Assembly: GCA_964440935.1 (NCBI GenBank)
Contig: CAYTTY010000010.1
Span: forward strand, 38,850-102,849
Origin: WJJR01 sp964440935
GTDB taxonomy: Bacteria; Zixibacteria; MSB-5A5; WJJR01
Direction of reading: 5' to 3'
DNA: 64,000 bases
The notes under the pieces were generated by a model that searched no databases, was not told where the DNA came from, and saw nothing but the letters and a program-made list of their open reading frames with translations. Of the stretch, positions 56,089 through 64,000 are shown piece after piece (the first letter of the stretch is position 1; every line of letters begins with the position of its first letter). Position numbers and translations under genes: made by a program.

Positions 56089-58344
56089 CTACGGCGAGCA
56101 GGGGTCCACCGGAGGCGGACCATTGAAGAAGATGTGGTTGATCAGGTCGTTCATATCGACCGCATCAGCAAATCCATCGTTGTTGAAGTCTGCGCGCGTC
56201 GTCGGACAATTCGGATCCTGCGGATCGGCGCCGGCGAAGAAGAGAATGTTAATCAGACTGTTCAGGTCGGACGCGTCAAGAAACATGTCTTCGTCGAAGT
56301 CGCACTGAAACGGGCAACTGCAATCGCAGGCGTCGCCGAGACCGTCGTCGTCGGAATCTTCCTGACCCGGGTTGGGTGTGTTGGGACAGTTGTCCCCCGT
56401 CAGCAGCGCGTATCCCGTCGGTTGTTCGCACTGCACCACTGTCGGCGACTGGTTGCCGATACCATCTCCGTCTGGGTCCTCATACCAAACGGTATTGGGA
56501 TTGATGAGTGAGTCGGTGTCATTACAGTCGCAGTCGGCTCCGAATCCGTCGAGGTCGGCGTCGGTCTGATCCGCATTGGCGATTTGCGGACAATTGTCGC
56601 ACGCGTCACCGAAGCCATCGTTGTCGGTGTCGGCCTGTGCAGCGTTGGGGTCATCGGGGCAATTGTCGCAGACATCGCCACGTCCATCACCATCGGTATC
56701 GGTTTGGTCGGCATTCGCTACATCGGGACAGTTGTCGAGACAGCCGATGCCGTCACCGTCGGTATCGGCACATTGCTCGGTGATAGTCAACACCTGGTTG
56801 GGCGCTACATTGGTCATCACATTGACTTCGCCCGATGGCCACTCCACAATCACCGAATCAGCCTCCGTGTCGAAGTGCAGTCCGAAGTGCGCAATCAGAC
56901 TGCTGTGAGACACGAACGCATTCTGCGTTTGGATCTCGCGCTGCAAGCGTTTGGTTGAGCCGTCGATTTGGGCCACCACCCAGATGCGGGCGCCCACACC
57001 GAATCGATTCGAGCGTTGTCCGACCAATTTGACACGCAGCCAATTGTGGAACGGCGGCAGACTGTTATTGAACAGGCGCCGATTGCCGCCCTGTCCCGCC
57101 ACATAGATATCCAAATCTCCGTCGTTGTCGTAATCACCGGCGGTGGCGCCATAGTTCGGTGCGATTGGTTCGACGCCGTCGATGTCTGCGATATAATCGA
57201 AGGTTCCATCGCCATTGTTACGATAGTATCGATTCTTGAAGTTACCGTCATTTGTTACGTAGCAGTCACGATCGCCGTCGTTATCAAAGTCCTCCCAGAT
57301 GTTGGTCAACGACGCATTGGAATCGATAACGATCTCCCCGATTCCGCCTGTGATTGGTGTGTAGACCCCGCCATCGTTCCGATAAAGATCATTGCGCCGG
57401 ATGATGCCACGTCCCGTCGCACCACCCCAGTTCGTGCGGAATCCGTCCAAATCGCCATCCAGGTCGTAGTCGATCCAGTTCCAAACCTGGCCATCGGCGC
57501 TATCCGAGTAAATCGGCCCCGTGGTAATGCGTGAGAATCCGGCCGCGCCGGTCTCCATCAGGTGGTTGTGGAACAGATAATCGAGACCCGGCTCCATCGA
57601 CGCCGGCCCTGTTCCAAAAAACAAATCGATGTCCCCATCAAGGTCATAGTCCGACCAGGTGGTACTCGTGTACGCAGCCAATTCGGCAACGACGGCCCCG
57701 GTGTCGATGCGGGTGAAGGTATAGTTCGGCGGGCCGTCATTGTGGAACATCGGGTTCGGAATCGCCGGGCCGTTGCCGACGAATCCGGCGGGATGGGCGA
57801 TTACCAAATCGAGATTGCCGTCATTGTCATAGTCGCCCCAAGCCGGGCTCCAGCCGCGTACATCTGTCGTGGCAATCTCGCCGGTGGTGACTTCGCTGAA
57901 CCACGGCGCTGAACCGTTGTTGCGATACAGCGCACACTCGTCGCCGGCAATGAAGCAGTCCAGATCGCCATCATTGTCGTAGTCGCCCCACGACACGCCC
58001 CGGTACGTGTCGCCGCTGTTTTCAATGTCTCCGGCATTGGCCGACGAGACGCTGGTGAAGTTGCCCCCACCGTCATTGTGATACAGGTGGCTGCCATCCG
58101 GGTCCACCACGATCAGGTCTTCCAGGCCGTCGTTGTCGTAGTCACCCCAAGCTGCACCGGTATACCCGCCGGTATTGGTCTCGCTGGCGACAGGATTGGC
58201 GGGATCGGTGACTTGATTGAAGGTCTGTGCCTGGATGGCGACCGGCCACATAACCAGAGCAGCCACCATCGCGAATGATCCAGAGATCAGGATTCTGCGT
58301 GTGAACGCTTGTGCTCGTTTTCCCATGCTCATCACATCTCCCAT
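56089..58344 (-). CDS. Secreted FG-GAP/ASPIC protein with thrombospondin type 3 repeats and dockerin-like module
   Basis: A 751-residue protein from ATG 58344, with GGAGG eight bases upstream; the longer frame to 58722 has no signal. The signal peptide ends at AIQAQ. A seven-bladed FG-GAP propeller is likely (repeats W(G/S)DYD-(N/L)DG(D/N)LD, about 45-400), each blade carrying a calcium loop. An ASPIC/UnbV domain follows (about 415-490: RFGVGARIWV, IVEWPSG). Thrombospondin type 3 repeats (about 495-670) and the dockerin-like tail (about 675-751, FFNGPPPVDPC) complete it. It belongs to the dockerin-tailed set and probably binds ligands at the cell surface. Confidence 0.85.
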   Translation of the reverse strand: MGDVMSMGKRAQAFTRRILISGSFAMVAALVMWPVAIQAQTFNQVTDPANPVASETNTGGYTGAAWGDYDNDGLEDLIVVDPDGSHLYHNDGGGNFTSVSSANAGDIENSGDTYRGVSWGDYDNDGDLDCFIAGDECALYRNNGSAPWFSEVTTGEIATTDVRGWSPAWGDYDNDGNLDLVIAHPAGFVGNGPAIPNPMFHNDGPPNYTFTRIDTGAVVAELAAYTSTTWSDYDLDGDIDLFFGTGPASMEPGLDYLFHNHLMETGAAGFSRITTGPIYSDSADGQVWNWIDYDLDGDLDGFRTNWGGATGRGIIRRNDLYRNDGGVYTPITGGIGEIVIDSNASLTNIWEDFDNDGDRDCYVTNDGNFKNRYYRNNGDGTFDYIADIDGVEPIAPNYGATAGDYDNDGDLDIYVAGQGGNRRLFNNSLPPFHNWLRVKLVGQRSNRFGVGARIWVVAQIDGSTKRLQREIQTQNAFVSHSSLIAHFGLHFDTEADSVIVEWPSGEVNVMTNVAPNQVLTITEQCADTDGDGIGCLDNCPDVANADQTDTDGDGRGDVCDNCPDDPNAAQADTDNDGFGDACDNCPQIANADQTDADLDGFGADCDCNDTDSLINPNTVWYEDPDGDGIGNQSPTVVQCEQPTGYALLTGDNCPNTPNPGQEDSDDDGLGDACDCSCPFQCDFDEDMFLDASDLNSLINILFFAGADPQDPNCPTTRADFNNDGFADAVDMNDLINHIFFNGPPPVDPCSP

Positions 58345-58569
58345 TTGGTTAACCTCCGATGTAGTCCCACACGAATTGTGCGTGAGTACGAACTTCATCT
58401 TCCTTAACGGTGAGAGTGGGGGTACATTTCCGCCAAAGCAGTGAGCGGTCAGGGCATGCAGCAAACGGCAGGATAACGGTAGCAAGCGGTTCAAGCGTCG
58501 GCTGTTGATAGTCTGTGATTGACAGATCCGGAGACCTCGGATTTCTTCACACTGAACGAGGGAGACCAA

Positions 58570-58746
58570 TTGAAGCTGGAAGAGAAAGAGAATGCGAACC
58601 CGGTGTGTCCACACTGTGAACGCGATCTGACCGATGTATGGTATCGGGAGCTGAAGGGGAGCCTCGGGAAGCGCTATATTTATTTCTGCTCCCATTGCCG
58701 CAAAGTGCTGGGAATCTCGCACCGCAAGGGCTTTTGGATGGGCTGA
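58570..58746 (+). CDS. Small zinc-ribbon protein
   Basis: A 58-residue protein with two CxxC pairs (CPHC and CSHC) 30 residues apart that should bind one zinc, followed by a basic end. It starts at TTG 58570, preceded by GAGGGAG; the frame to 58519 has no Shine-Dalgarno. Similar small ribbons occur widely; function is unknown. Confidence 0.65.
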   Translation: MKLEEKENANPVCPHCERDLTDVWYRELKGSLGKRYIYFCSHCRKVLGISHRKGFWMG

Positions 58747-58859
58747 GGCTCCGGCGGGACGAAGTCAGTTTCGTTGTGCCAAGTCGTCGCTAAGGTGTAG
58801 TCCTTTTCATATCCGGCGAGCGCCGGGCCACAGGATGTGGTTGGATTAGGAGGTCGCAC

Positions 58860-59375
58860 ATGCCGACGTCAGTCGAACACATTCGCCTGCCGTGGAAGCC
58901 CCGATCCGTCCGTTTGCTGTTTGTTGGCGAAGCTCCACCCGTCACCGGAGAGTTCTTTTACAAGTGGAAGCGTCCCGATGCGGTTCACCACTACACCCAA
59001 CGCGCGTTTGCCGGTGTATTCGAGGATGTTCCCGAGGATGCCCGCAAGTTCCTGTCGTATTTCCGGCGCGCCGGATGCTATTTCGAAGATCTTTGCCATA
59101 CGCCAATCCGAACGCGGTCGGTACGCAAGAAGGAACAGCGTCGCGAGCATGGCATCGCGTTGCTGACCGAACGCATCAAAGATCATCGTCCGCATGCCGT
59201 CGTTGCAGTGATGAAGGACATCTCGCTGCATGTCCGCATTGCAGCGTGTTTCGCCCGTGTTGATCCGGCGCATGTCTACACACTGCCATTTCCGGGACAG
59301 AGTCATCAGCTCGAGTATGTGCGGGAGTTAAAGGCGGTTCTGCGAAGATTAGATGCTCTGGATGTACTTCTGTAG
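58860..59375 (+). CDS. Uracil-DNA glycosylase-like superfamily protein
   Basis: A 171-residue protein whose opening VRLLFVGEAPPVTGEFFY resembles the water-activating first motif of the uracil-DNA glycosylase fold, and whose end TLPFPGQSHQLEYVREL resembles the DNA-intercalating P-x-P-S motif. In between, AVVAVMKDISLHV recalls the central strand. It may be a degenerate or specialised base-excision enzyme. ATG 58860 follows AGGAGG. Confidence 0.65.
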   Translation: MPTSVEHIRLPWKPRSVRLLFVGEAPPVTGEFFYKWKRPDAVHHYTQRAFAGVFEDVPEDARKFLSYFRRAGCYFEDLCHTPIRTRSVRKKEQRREHGIALLTERIKDHRPHAVVAVMKDISLHVRIAACFARVDPAHVYTLPFPGQSHQLEYVRELKAVLRRLDALDVLL

Positions 59376-59450
59376 TTGTGTCGGACTCGATAATTGATAA
59401 ATTCTATCCCTAATTGGTTTGCTGCGATTGGATTTGTGGAGGAGGAACGG

Positions 59451-59924
59451 ATGGCCAGAAAGATCATCGGAGTGATTGTGGGTTACATCGGGATGGCGGC
59501 TTTTGTATTCATCACATTCTCCGTGACGTATTTGGTTCTTGGCACGGAGGGAGCGTTCCAGGCCGGCTACTACTACTATGACGTTTCGAGTGCCTGGATT
59601 GTGGCGAGTATCGTGCTCGGATTCATTGCCGCGATCCTTGGTGGTTTTCTTTGTCAGCTCATCGGCGGGAGTTTCAGGGCCTCGATGGTCCTCGCCGGTA
59701 TCGTATTGGTATTGGGCATTGCGATGGCGATTCCCAGCCTGTCCCAAGAGGGCTCGGTTCCTCGCAGTGGTAGTGTGGATACGATGGAAGCGATGTCGAA
59801 CGCCTACCAGCCGCCGTGGGTGGCATCCTTGAATCCGCTGATCGGTGCGGTGGGAGTGGTTCTTGGTTCACGGATGAAGAGAGAGCGATCGAAGGCCCAA
59901 GTGCCACCGCCGTCGGAGCCGTGA
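59451..59924 (+). CDS. Four-helix membrane protein, unknown
   Basis: A 157-residue protein with predicted helices at about 5-28, 45-68, 77-93 and 127-145, and a basic, Pro-rich cytoplasmic tail. No family is recognised. ATG 59451 follows a strong GGAGGAGG. It converges with the broken SpoIIAA-like gene. Confidence 0.7.
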   Translation: MARKIIGVIVGYIGMAAFVFITFSVTYLVLGTEGAFQAGYYYYDVSSAWIVASIVLGFIAAILGGFLCQLIGGSFRASMVLAGIVLVLGIAMAIPSLSQEGSVPRSGSVDTMEAMSNAYQPPWVASLNPLIGAVGVVLGSRMKRERSKAQVPPPSEP

Positions 59925-59991
59925 CGACTGTGATCTCCATGACAGATTGTTATTGTCTGGAGAACCCCAATGCGATGTATATCAGGTTCTT

Positions 59992-60348
59992 CTACTCGTT
60001 CAAACACGCGATCGCCTCATACCGATCGTTAGACAGCCGCGCATCGATGGCACGGTTCGCTGTGACCGTTTCCACAAGCGAGCCGTCCTCGGCGGCAGCC
60101 TGAGATTCATCGATCAGCAGCGCCATCTTTTATTCAGAGGGGGAGGCGGTGAACAGTTTGTAGATGTTCCCCATGGTGGGCATGGTCTCCTGCTGGGTCG
60201 TGTTTACCAGTAGTTTGTTGATCTTCTGCGTTTCGAGTAGAGTCTTCAACTGATCGAATGATGCGGCGATATCATCCTTCGATGCTACTCCGTGCGACAC
60301 GATGTCCACGATTCCCAATTCGCCATTGACACGGACAACGTCCGGCAT
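59992..60348 (-). pseudogene. SpoIIAA-like (STAS) protein interrupted by an in-frame stop
   Basis: From ATG 60348 (GGAAGG just upstream) the frame reads 72 codons to TAA at 60130-60132, then continues in the same frame for 45 codons to TAG at 59992. The part before the stop (INKLLVNTTQQETMPTM, then NIYKLFTASPSE) and the part after it (KMALLIDESQAAAEDGSL, then VETVTANRA) together match the SpoIIAA-like family, which is about 118-125 residues. The stop therefore splits a single domain. A point mutation in the genome or a consensus error would both explain it. Confidence 0.65.
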
Positions 60349-60628
60349 GCCACCTTCCAATTCTACGAAACCGTAGTGCCGCGTCAGGCGATGTGAATGA
60401 ATGCGACCTGCTGTTCCGTCCGGTTGGTCCAACCCATGGTACAAGTTATTGGTAGTCTGGAGCAACTGCGTACGGTCGTCAATGTGAGCAGGGCGGGTTC
60501 CCGGCTTAGACAGTCTGTGGTGTATATTTTATGTCGATCCGGTGGGTGATTGCTTCCGGACGATCGTTGCACTACCTTAGCCATCCTGTTGGCCGCGAGG
60601 GCAACATTGTTACAGGGGAGACGATGTT

Positions 60629-61876
60629 GTGATCGAGACACTGAAGAGCTGGTTCATTGATTTAGGACTCAGCAGCACAGTGGTCACGTATGTCGCACAA
60701 GCGACCATGGCGGTGGCCGTGGTACTGCTTGCGATACTTGCTGACTGGGTCATCAAGCGGATTTTACTAACGGGGCTGTCGTACCTCGTGCGCGAGAGCC
60801 GTACCCAGTGGGATGACATTCTGTTCAAACGGCGCGTCTTCCAACGCCTGGCGCATCTGGCGCCGGCGTTGGTGATTTATTATGCGGCTGATTTTTTCCC
60901 CGCCGTCGCGGAGGGGATTCAAAATCTCGCGATGGTCTATATGATGATCGCCGGAGTGCTGGTGGTCAGTGCGTTGCTCAACGGCCTCAATGACATTTAT
61001 CAGACCTACCCGATCTCACAGCAACGTCCGATTAAGGGATACCTCCAAGTCGTCAAGATCATCTTCTTCATTGTCGTCGGCGTCATTGCCATCTCGACTT
61101 TGATGGATCGTTCCCCGTGGCTGATCCTGAGCGGCATGGGTGCGATGACCGCCGTCCTGCTGTTGATCTTCAAGGATTCGATTCTCGGCCTCGTCGCGTC
61201 AATGCAACTGTCGATGAACGACATGGTGCGCATCGGCGATTGGATCGAGATGCCGAAGTACGGCGCCGACGGTGATGTGATCGATATCACCTTGCACACG
61301 GTCCGCGTGCAGAATTGGGACAAGACCATTACAACGATCCCGGCCTACGCACTGATTTCCGATGCGTTCAAAAACTGGCGCGGTATGAAAGAGTCAGGCG
61401 GGCGCCGTATCAAGCGCGCCATCAATATCGACATGCAGACGATTCGTTTCTGCACGTCGGAGGAGCTGGATCGCTACGAGGCGATTCAGGTCCTCTCGGA
61501 GTACGTGAGGACACGACGTAAAGAAGTGGACGAGTACAACGTTATGAACAAGATTGACACATCGACGCCGATCAACGGGCGACGGTTGACCAACATCGGT
61601 ACATTTCGCGCTTACGTGAGCGGATATCTGCGCAATCACCCCAAAATCAACCCGGAGATGACCTTCCTCATTCGGCAGCGTCCTCCGGGTGAGCATGGGC
61701 TACCTTTGGAAATCTACGTCTTCTCCAACGATCAAATCTGGGCCAATTACGAGGCCATTCAGGCCGACATCTTCGATCACATCCTCTCCGTGATACCCTT
61801 CTTCGACCTGCGTGTCTACCAGTTGCCGAGTGGGTATGATGTCGCCCAGTTCGCGACGATGGTGCGCGACACCTAA
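60629..61876 (+). CDS. MscS/YbdG-type mechanosensitive ion channel
   Basis: A 415-residue inner-membrane protein with about five N-terminal helices (about 20-185), the MscS pore and beta domain (GLVASMQLSMNDMVRIGDWI, then VIDITLHTVRVQNWDKT and the TIPAYALISDAF motif), and an extended C-terminal domain with MTFLIRQRPPGEHGLPLE. This C-terminal pattern fits the YbdG branch (miniconductance channels) that protect cells during osmotic downshock. It starts at GTG 60629, preceded by AGGGGAG. Confidence 0.9.
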   Translation: MIETLKSWFIDLGLSSTVVTYVAQATMAVAVVLLAILADWVIKRILLTGLSYLVRESRTQWDDILFKRRVFQRLAHLAPALVIYYAADFFPAVAEGIQNLAMVYMMIAGVLVVSALLNGLNDIYQTYPISQQRPIKGYLQVVKIIFFIVVGVIAISTLMDRSPWLILSGMGAMTAVLLLIFKDSILGLVASMQLSMNDMVRIGDWIEMPKYGADGDVIDITLHTVRVQNWDKTITTIPAYALISDAFKNWRGMKESGGRRIKRAINIDMQTIRFCTSEELDRYEAIQVLSEYVRTRRKEVDEYNVMNKIDTSTPINGRRLTNIGTFRAYVSGYLRNHPKINPEMTFLIRQRPPGEHGLPLEIYVFSNDQIWANYEAIQADIFDHILSVIPFFDLRVYQLPSGYDVAQFATMVRDT

Positions 61877-62141
61877 GGGGAGCATTAGCGAATGGTTGGC
61901 GGTCCATCTACCCGAGTGCCACCGGCATTTGGGCCCGTGGCACGCCAATACATATGCGCGATCTCACTCCACACACGGATCACACGGCGCGTCATAGGCT
62001 TACCCGCAATGATATGGAATGTTTTCGCCCGTCCCGGCGTTTCCACCCGTATGTCCCGCCGCTTCCGCCGTCATTGTACTGTGATCGGTGACCCAGACTT
62101 CGTCACACACGCGGCAACTGATGACGATCATTGCATTTTAG

Positions 62142-62264
62142 AGCAATTGTCAGAATTGTCTTCCGATTGACTGGGCGATGTAGCACGGGCGCCTCGCCCG
62201 TGCCGCATGGCCGGGACGGCCATGCTACGGTCTCGTGAATCGGAAAGTTCTTCTGACAATCGCT
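62142..62264. repeat. REP/MITE-like palindromic repeat, copy 2
   Basis: An imperfect palindrome with terminal copies AGCAATTGTCAGAA and TTCTGACAATCGCT, matching 39092-39207 along its length. Inside are the complementary strings TTCCGATT/AATCGGAA, GTAGCA/TGCTAC and CACGGGC/GCCCGTG. It lies in the 600-base intergenic region 61877-62480, which otherwise shows no gene. Confidence 0.75.
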
Positions 62265-62480
62265 ATAGCACCCGGTTCTTGAGCGTGAGAAGGGGCAAGG
62301 TACGGTCGCTCGGATTGGCATTGGTATCATGCAACGCACGGAACGACTTCGTCCTACCTGCACCCCGGCTGGGATCCTATTTATAGATACACGCCCCGCG
62401 TGCGCAAAGAGTTGACTCTGTGGGCACCGATTCCGATTTTCGAGAAAATTCATCCCGACTCAGGAGAGAGGTGAGGATTT

Positions 62481-63446
62481 GTGACTGAAGCGATCACAGA
62501 GACTCAAGACATCAACACGAAAGCGACGGTGTACTGCCCTGTGTGCGAAATGGAGGTAAAGGGTACGATCGTCCTCTCGCATGAGTCTGATGTTTTTCGC
62601 AAGCACTACCATTTGGTGCGCTGCCCAAAGTGCCGTACCGGCATCTGCGATCCTCAACTCACCGATGACGATCTGGAGACCTACTACACCGAGGAAGAAG
62701 TTGTCGGCGCCGGGCTCTACGAGAAGTGGCTGAAAAAGTACCGCTACATTTACAATTGGATTGAACCCTATACCGCGGGACCGGGTCGCGCGGCGGAATT
62801 GGGCTGCAACTCGGCGAACCAATTACGCTACTTCCATGAGCGAGGATGGGACGTGTTGGGATTCGAGTTCTCCAGAGAATGCCAGGAGTATGCAGGACGC
62901 GTGAACGATGTGGAGGTCACGGGCGCAACCTTGGCACAATTTAACGCCGAACACCCGGAGCAGAAGTTCGATCTCTTTTTGCTGATTCACACATTCGAGC
63001 ATATCACCAATCCGTCCACGCTGCTGGCGGATTTAAAGCAGTCGCTGACGGCCAACGGTTTGCTGTACATCGAGATCCCGAATGTTGATTCGTGGACGTA
63101 CAAGTGGCTCGGTGAGTTCGACAACGTGGCCCGTTTGCCATTCCACTCGTTCCTGTACACTCAACAGTCCCTGAGAACTCTGCTCCAGCGGCATGGGTAT
63201 GAAATCGTCGCGGAACGTCCTTACTCACTGAAGGAAGACGGCGGTCTGCTGACGCGGAGCCTGGAGCAGTCCGTTCGCTTCCGACTGCGGCGACGATTCG
63301 GGGATAACGTCATCTCCCGAGCCTTTGGAACGGTTCTAAAGTCACTGATCCGTTTCTATCCGAATCGTCTTCTACTTACCAAGCTCGCCGGGAGGAAGGG
63401 CAAGTCCGGGAGTTTCGCTCTGCTCGCGCGCCCTTGGCCAACGTGA
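62481..63446 (+). CDS. Zinc-finger class I SAM-dependent methyltransferase
   Basis: A 321-residue protein. An N-terminal zinc finger (Cys19, Cys22, Cys48, Cys51) precedes a class I methyltransferase: motif I AAELGCNSANQLRYF (about 109), LIHTFEHITNP (about 174) and LLYIEIPNVDSW. This layout is typical of methyltransferases in polysaccharide or natural-product gene sets acting on sugar nucleotides; the substrate is unknown. It starts at GTG 62481, with GTGAGGA upstream. The C-terminal basic region (RLRRRF, then RFYPNRLLL) may associate with the membrane. Confidence 0.85.
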   Translation: MTEAITETQDINTKATVYCPVCEMEVKGTIVLSHESDVFRKHYHLVRCPKCRTGICDPQLTDDDLETYYTEEEVVGAGLYEKWLKKYRYIYNWIEPYTAGPGRAAELGCNSANQLRYFHERGWDVLGFEFSRECQEYAGRVNDVEVTGATLAQFNAEHPEQKFDLFLLIHTFEHITNPSTLLADLKQSLTANGLLYIEIPNVDSWTYKWLGEFDNVARLPFHSFLYTQQSLRTLLQRHGYEIVAERPYSLKEDGGLLTRSLEQSVRFRLRRRFGDNVISRAFGTVLKSLIRFYPNRLLLTKLAGRKGKSGSFALLARPWPT

Positions 63447-63772
63447 ACGCAGGAGATTCCCACGTTAGAACTGTCGGGCGTGTCTGCTGCGCGTCACGAT
63501 TGACCCCCTCTGAAAGAGTGTTACAATATGCGTTGCAAGTAATATGTGATGATGTCTCGGTTTGTTAACGGTGTGGAGTAGCCAACTTGGCACCACGGTT
63601 TGAGACCCGGACTGAGGGGCGGGCCACCCGGATCGCTTAGCCACCAAAATACGGGCACCCGCGCGTAGTCTGTGTCTGGGGCCAAAGATTCATGCCACCC
63701 GACTCCGATGTAGCATCGGGCGCAAATCAATCTCTACAGGGCTGGAAATAGCCCAGTGTGCGTGCGGGCCAC
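63447..63772. other. Intergenic, no gene seen
   Basis: No convincing gene; open frames at 63465-63647 and 63521-63730 on the minus strand lack start signals. The region lies downstream of the tRNA, which is on the minus strand. No T-run terminator was found. Confidence 0.4.
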
Positions 63773-63858
63773 TGCCGGAGGTCGGAATCGAACCGACACG
63801 GGATTTAGGTCCCACCGGATTTTGAGTCCGGCGCGTCTACCAGTTCCACCACTCCGGC
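63773..63858 (-). tRNA. tRNA-Leu (anticodon CAA)
   Basis: An 86-base class II tRNA. Acceptor stem GCCGGAG (63852-63858) pairs with CTCCGGC (63774-63780), discriminator A at 63773. The anticodon stem CCGGA/TCCGG encloses CTCAAAA, giving anticodon CAA, which reads UUG. A long variable arm (GGGACCTAAATCCC) and the T arm with GGTTCGATTCC are present. The CCA end is not encoded. Confidence 0.95.
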
Positions 63859-64000
63859 ATAAGGTGGGCGGGGACAGCGGACCCGTCGGGGGTGAACAGG
63901 CCGCTGCACCTGCGTCTGCACGATATTACGCGGCGTGGTGGCCTGTCAACTGCTTAGGAAAGGGCTCCTGTGGTCATCTTTTTGGGCCTTGGGGGGGGGG

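Noticed and set aside
58519..58569. Longer N-terminus of the small zinc-ribbon protein
   Set aside because: No ribosome-binding site before the TTG at 58519, whereas GAGGGAG precedes the TTG at 58570.

Overview
The window looks like a chromosomal segment of an uncultured Gram-negative bacterium. The combination of dockerin-like tails built on a repeated 'DAVDLN..I...FFNG' motif, very large secreted proteins ending in a type IX-style C-terminal sorting domain, lipoproteins with clear lipoboxes and a predicted outer-membrane barrel fits FCB-group candidate phyla such as Zixibacteria. That placement is inference from protein style, not from a marker gene.

Layout. Positions 1-24300 are dominated by secreted proteins. 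First comes a 936-residue protein made of about 120 Thr-Cys hexapeptides (341-3151). A divergently transcribed tandem of membrane proteins with DUF4350/GATase-like domains follows (3412-8306), then a CcmH-like protein and a release-factor-like protein. Next are two translationally coupled cohesin/dockerin-like proteins (10116-11689), a giant beta-helix protein (11791-17028), a thrombospondin-type-3/dockerin protein (18033-19403) and a second giant protein (19489-24300). Positions 24301-27500 are mostly non-coding apart from a response-regulator gene. Two homologous, apparently structured RNAs (17366-17698 and 27066-27390, both minus strand) each have a -35/-10 pair with 17-bp spacing and a terminal hairpin. 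They match no family I can name and are the best candidate here for an undescribed element.

Positions 27500-41200 carry ordinary metabolism and cell-envelope genes: a HAD hydrolase, an operon of glucokinase, a MerA-like flavoprotein and ribose-5-phosphate isomerase, a TauE/SafE exporter, an outer-membrane barrel, pirin, DUF1761 and MotA/MotB. Positions 41200-51100 hold another dockerin-like protein, two head-to-head truncated genes meeting near 43240 (an M23-like peptidase and the C-terminal third of a transhydrogenase SthA), a CIA30 protein coupled to a glutathione peroxidase, an AbfD/HpaB-family protein and two acetyltransferases. Positions 51400-63900 hold a hybrid histidine kinase, an EttA-like ABC-F protein, an FG-GAP/ASPIC/dockerin protein, a uracil-DNA-glycosylase-like protein, a SpoIIAA-like gene broken by an in-frame stop, an MscS/YbdG channel, a methyltransferase and tRNA-Leu(CAA).

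How the genes may work together. Seven proteins end in the same dockerin-like module, while at least five polypeptides carry cohesin-like beta-sandwiches, including both giant proteins with sorting domains. This suggests a surface-displayed, calcium-dependent assembly resembling a cellulosome in logic but without recognisable glycoside hydrolases in the window. That is inference. No type IX secretion genes are present in the window. Start sites were re-chosen using Shine-Dalgarno sequences, promoter positions and signal peptides; several genes start with GTG or TTG.
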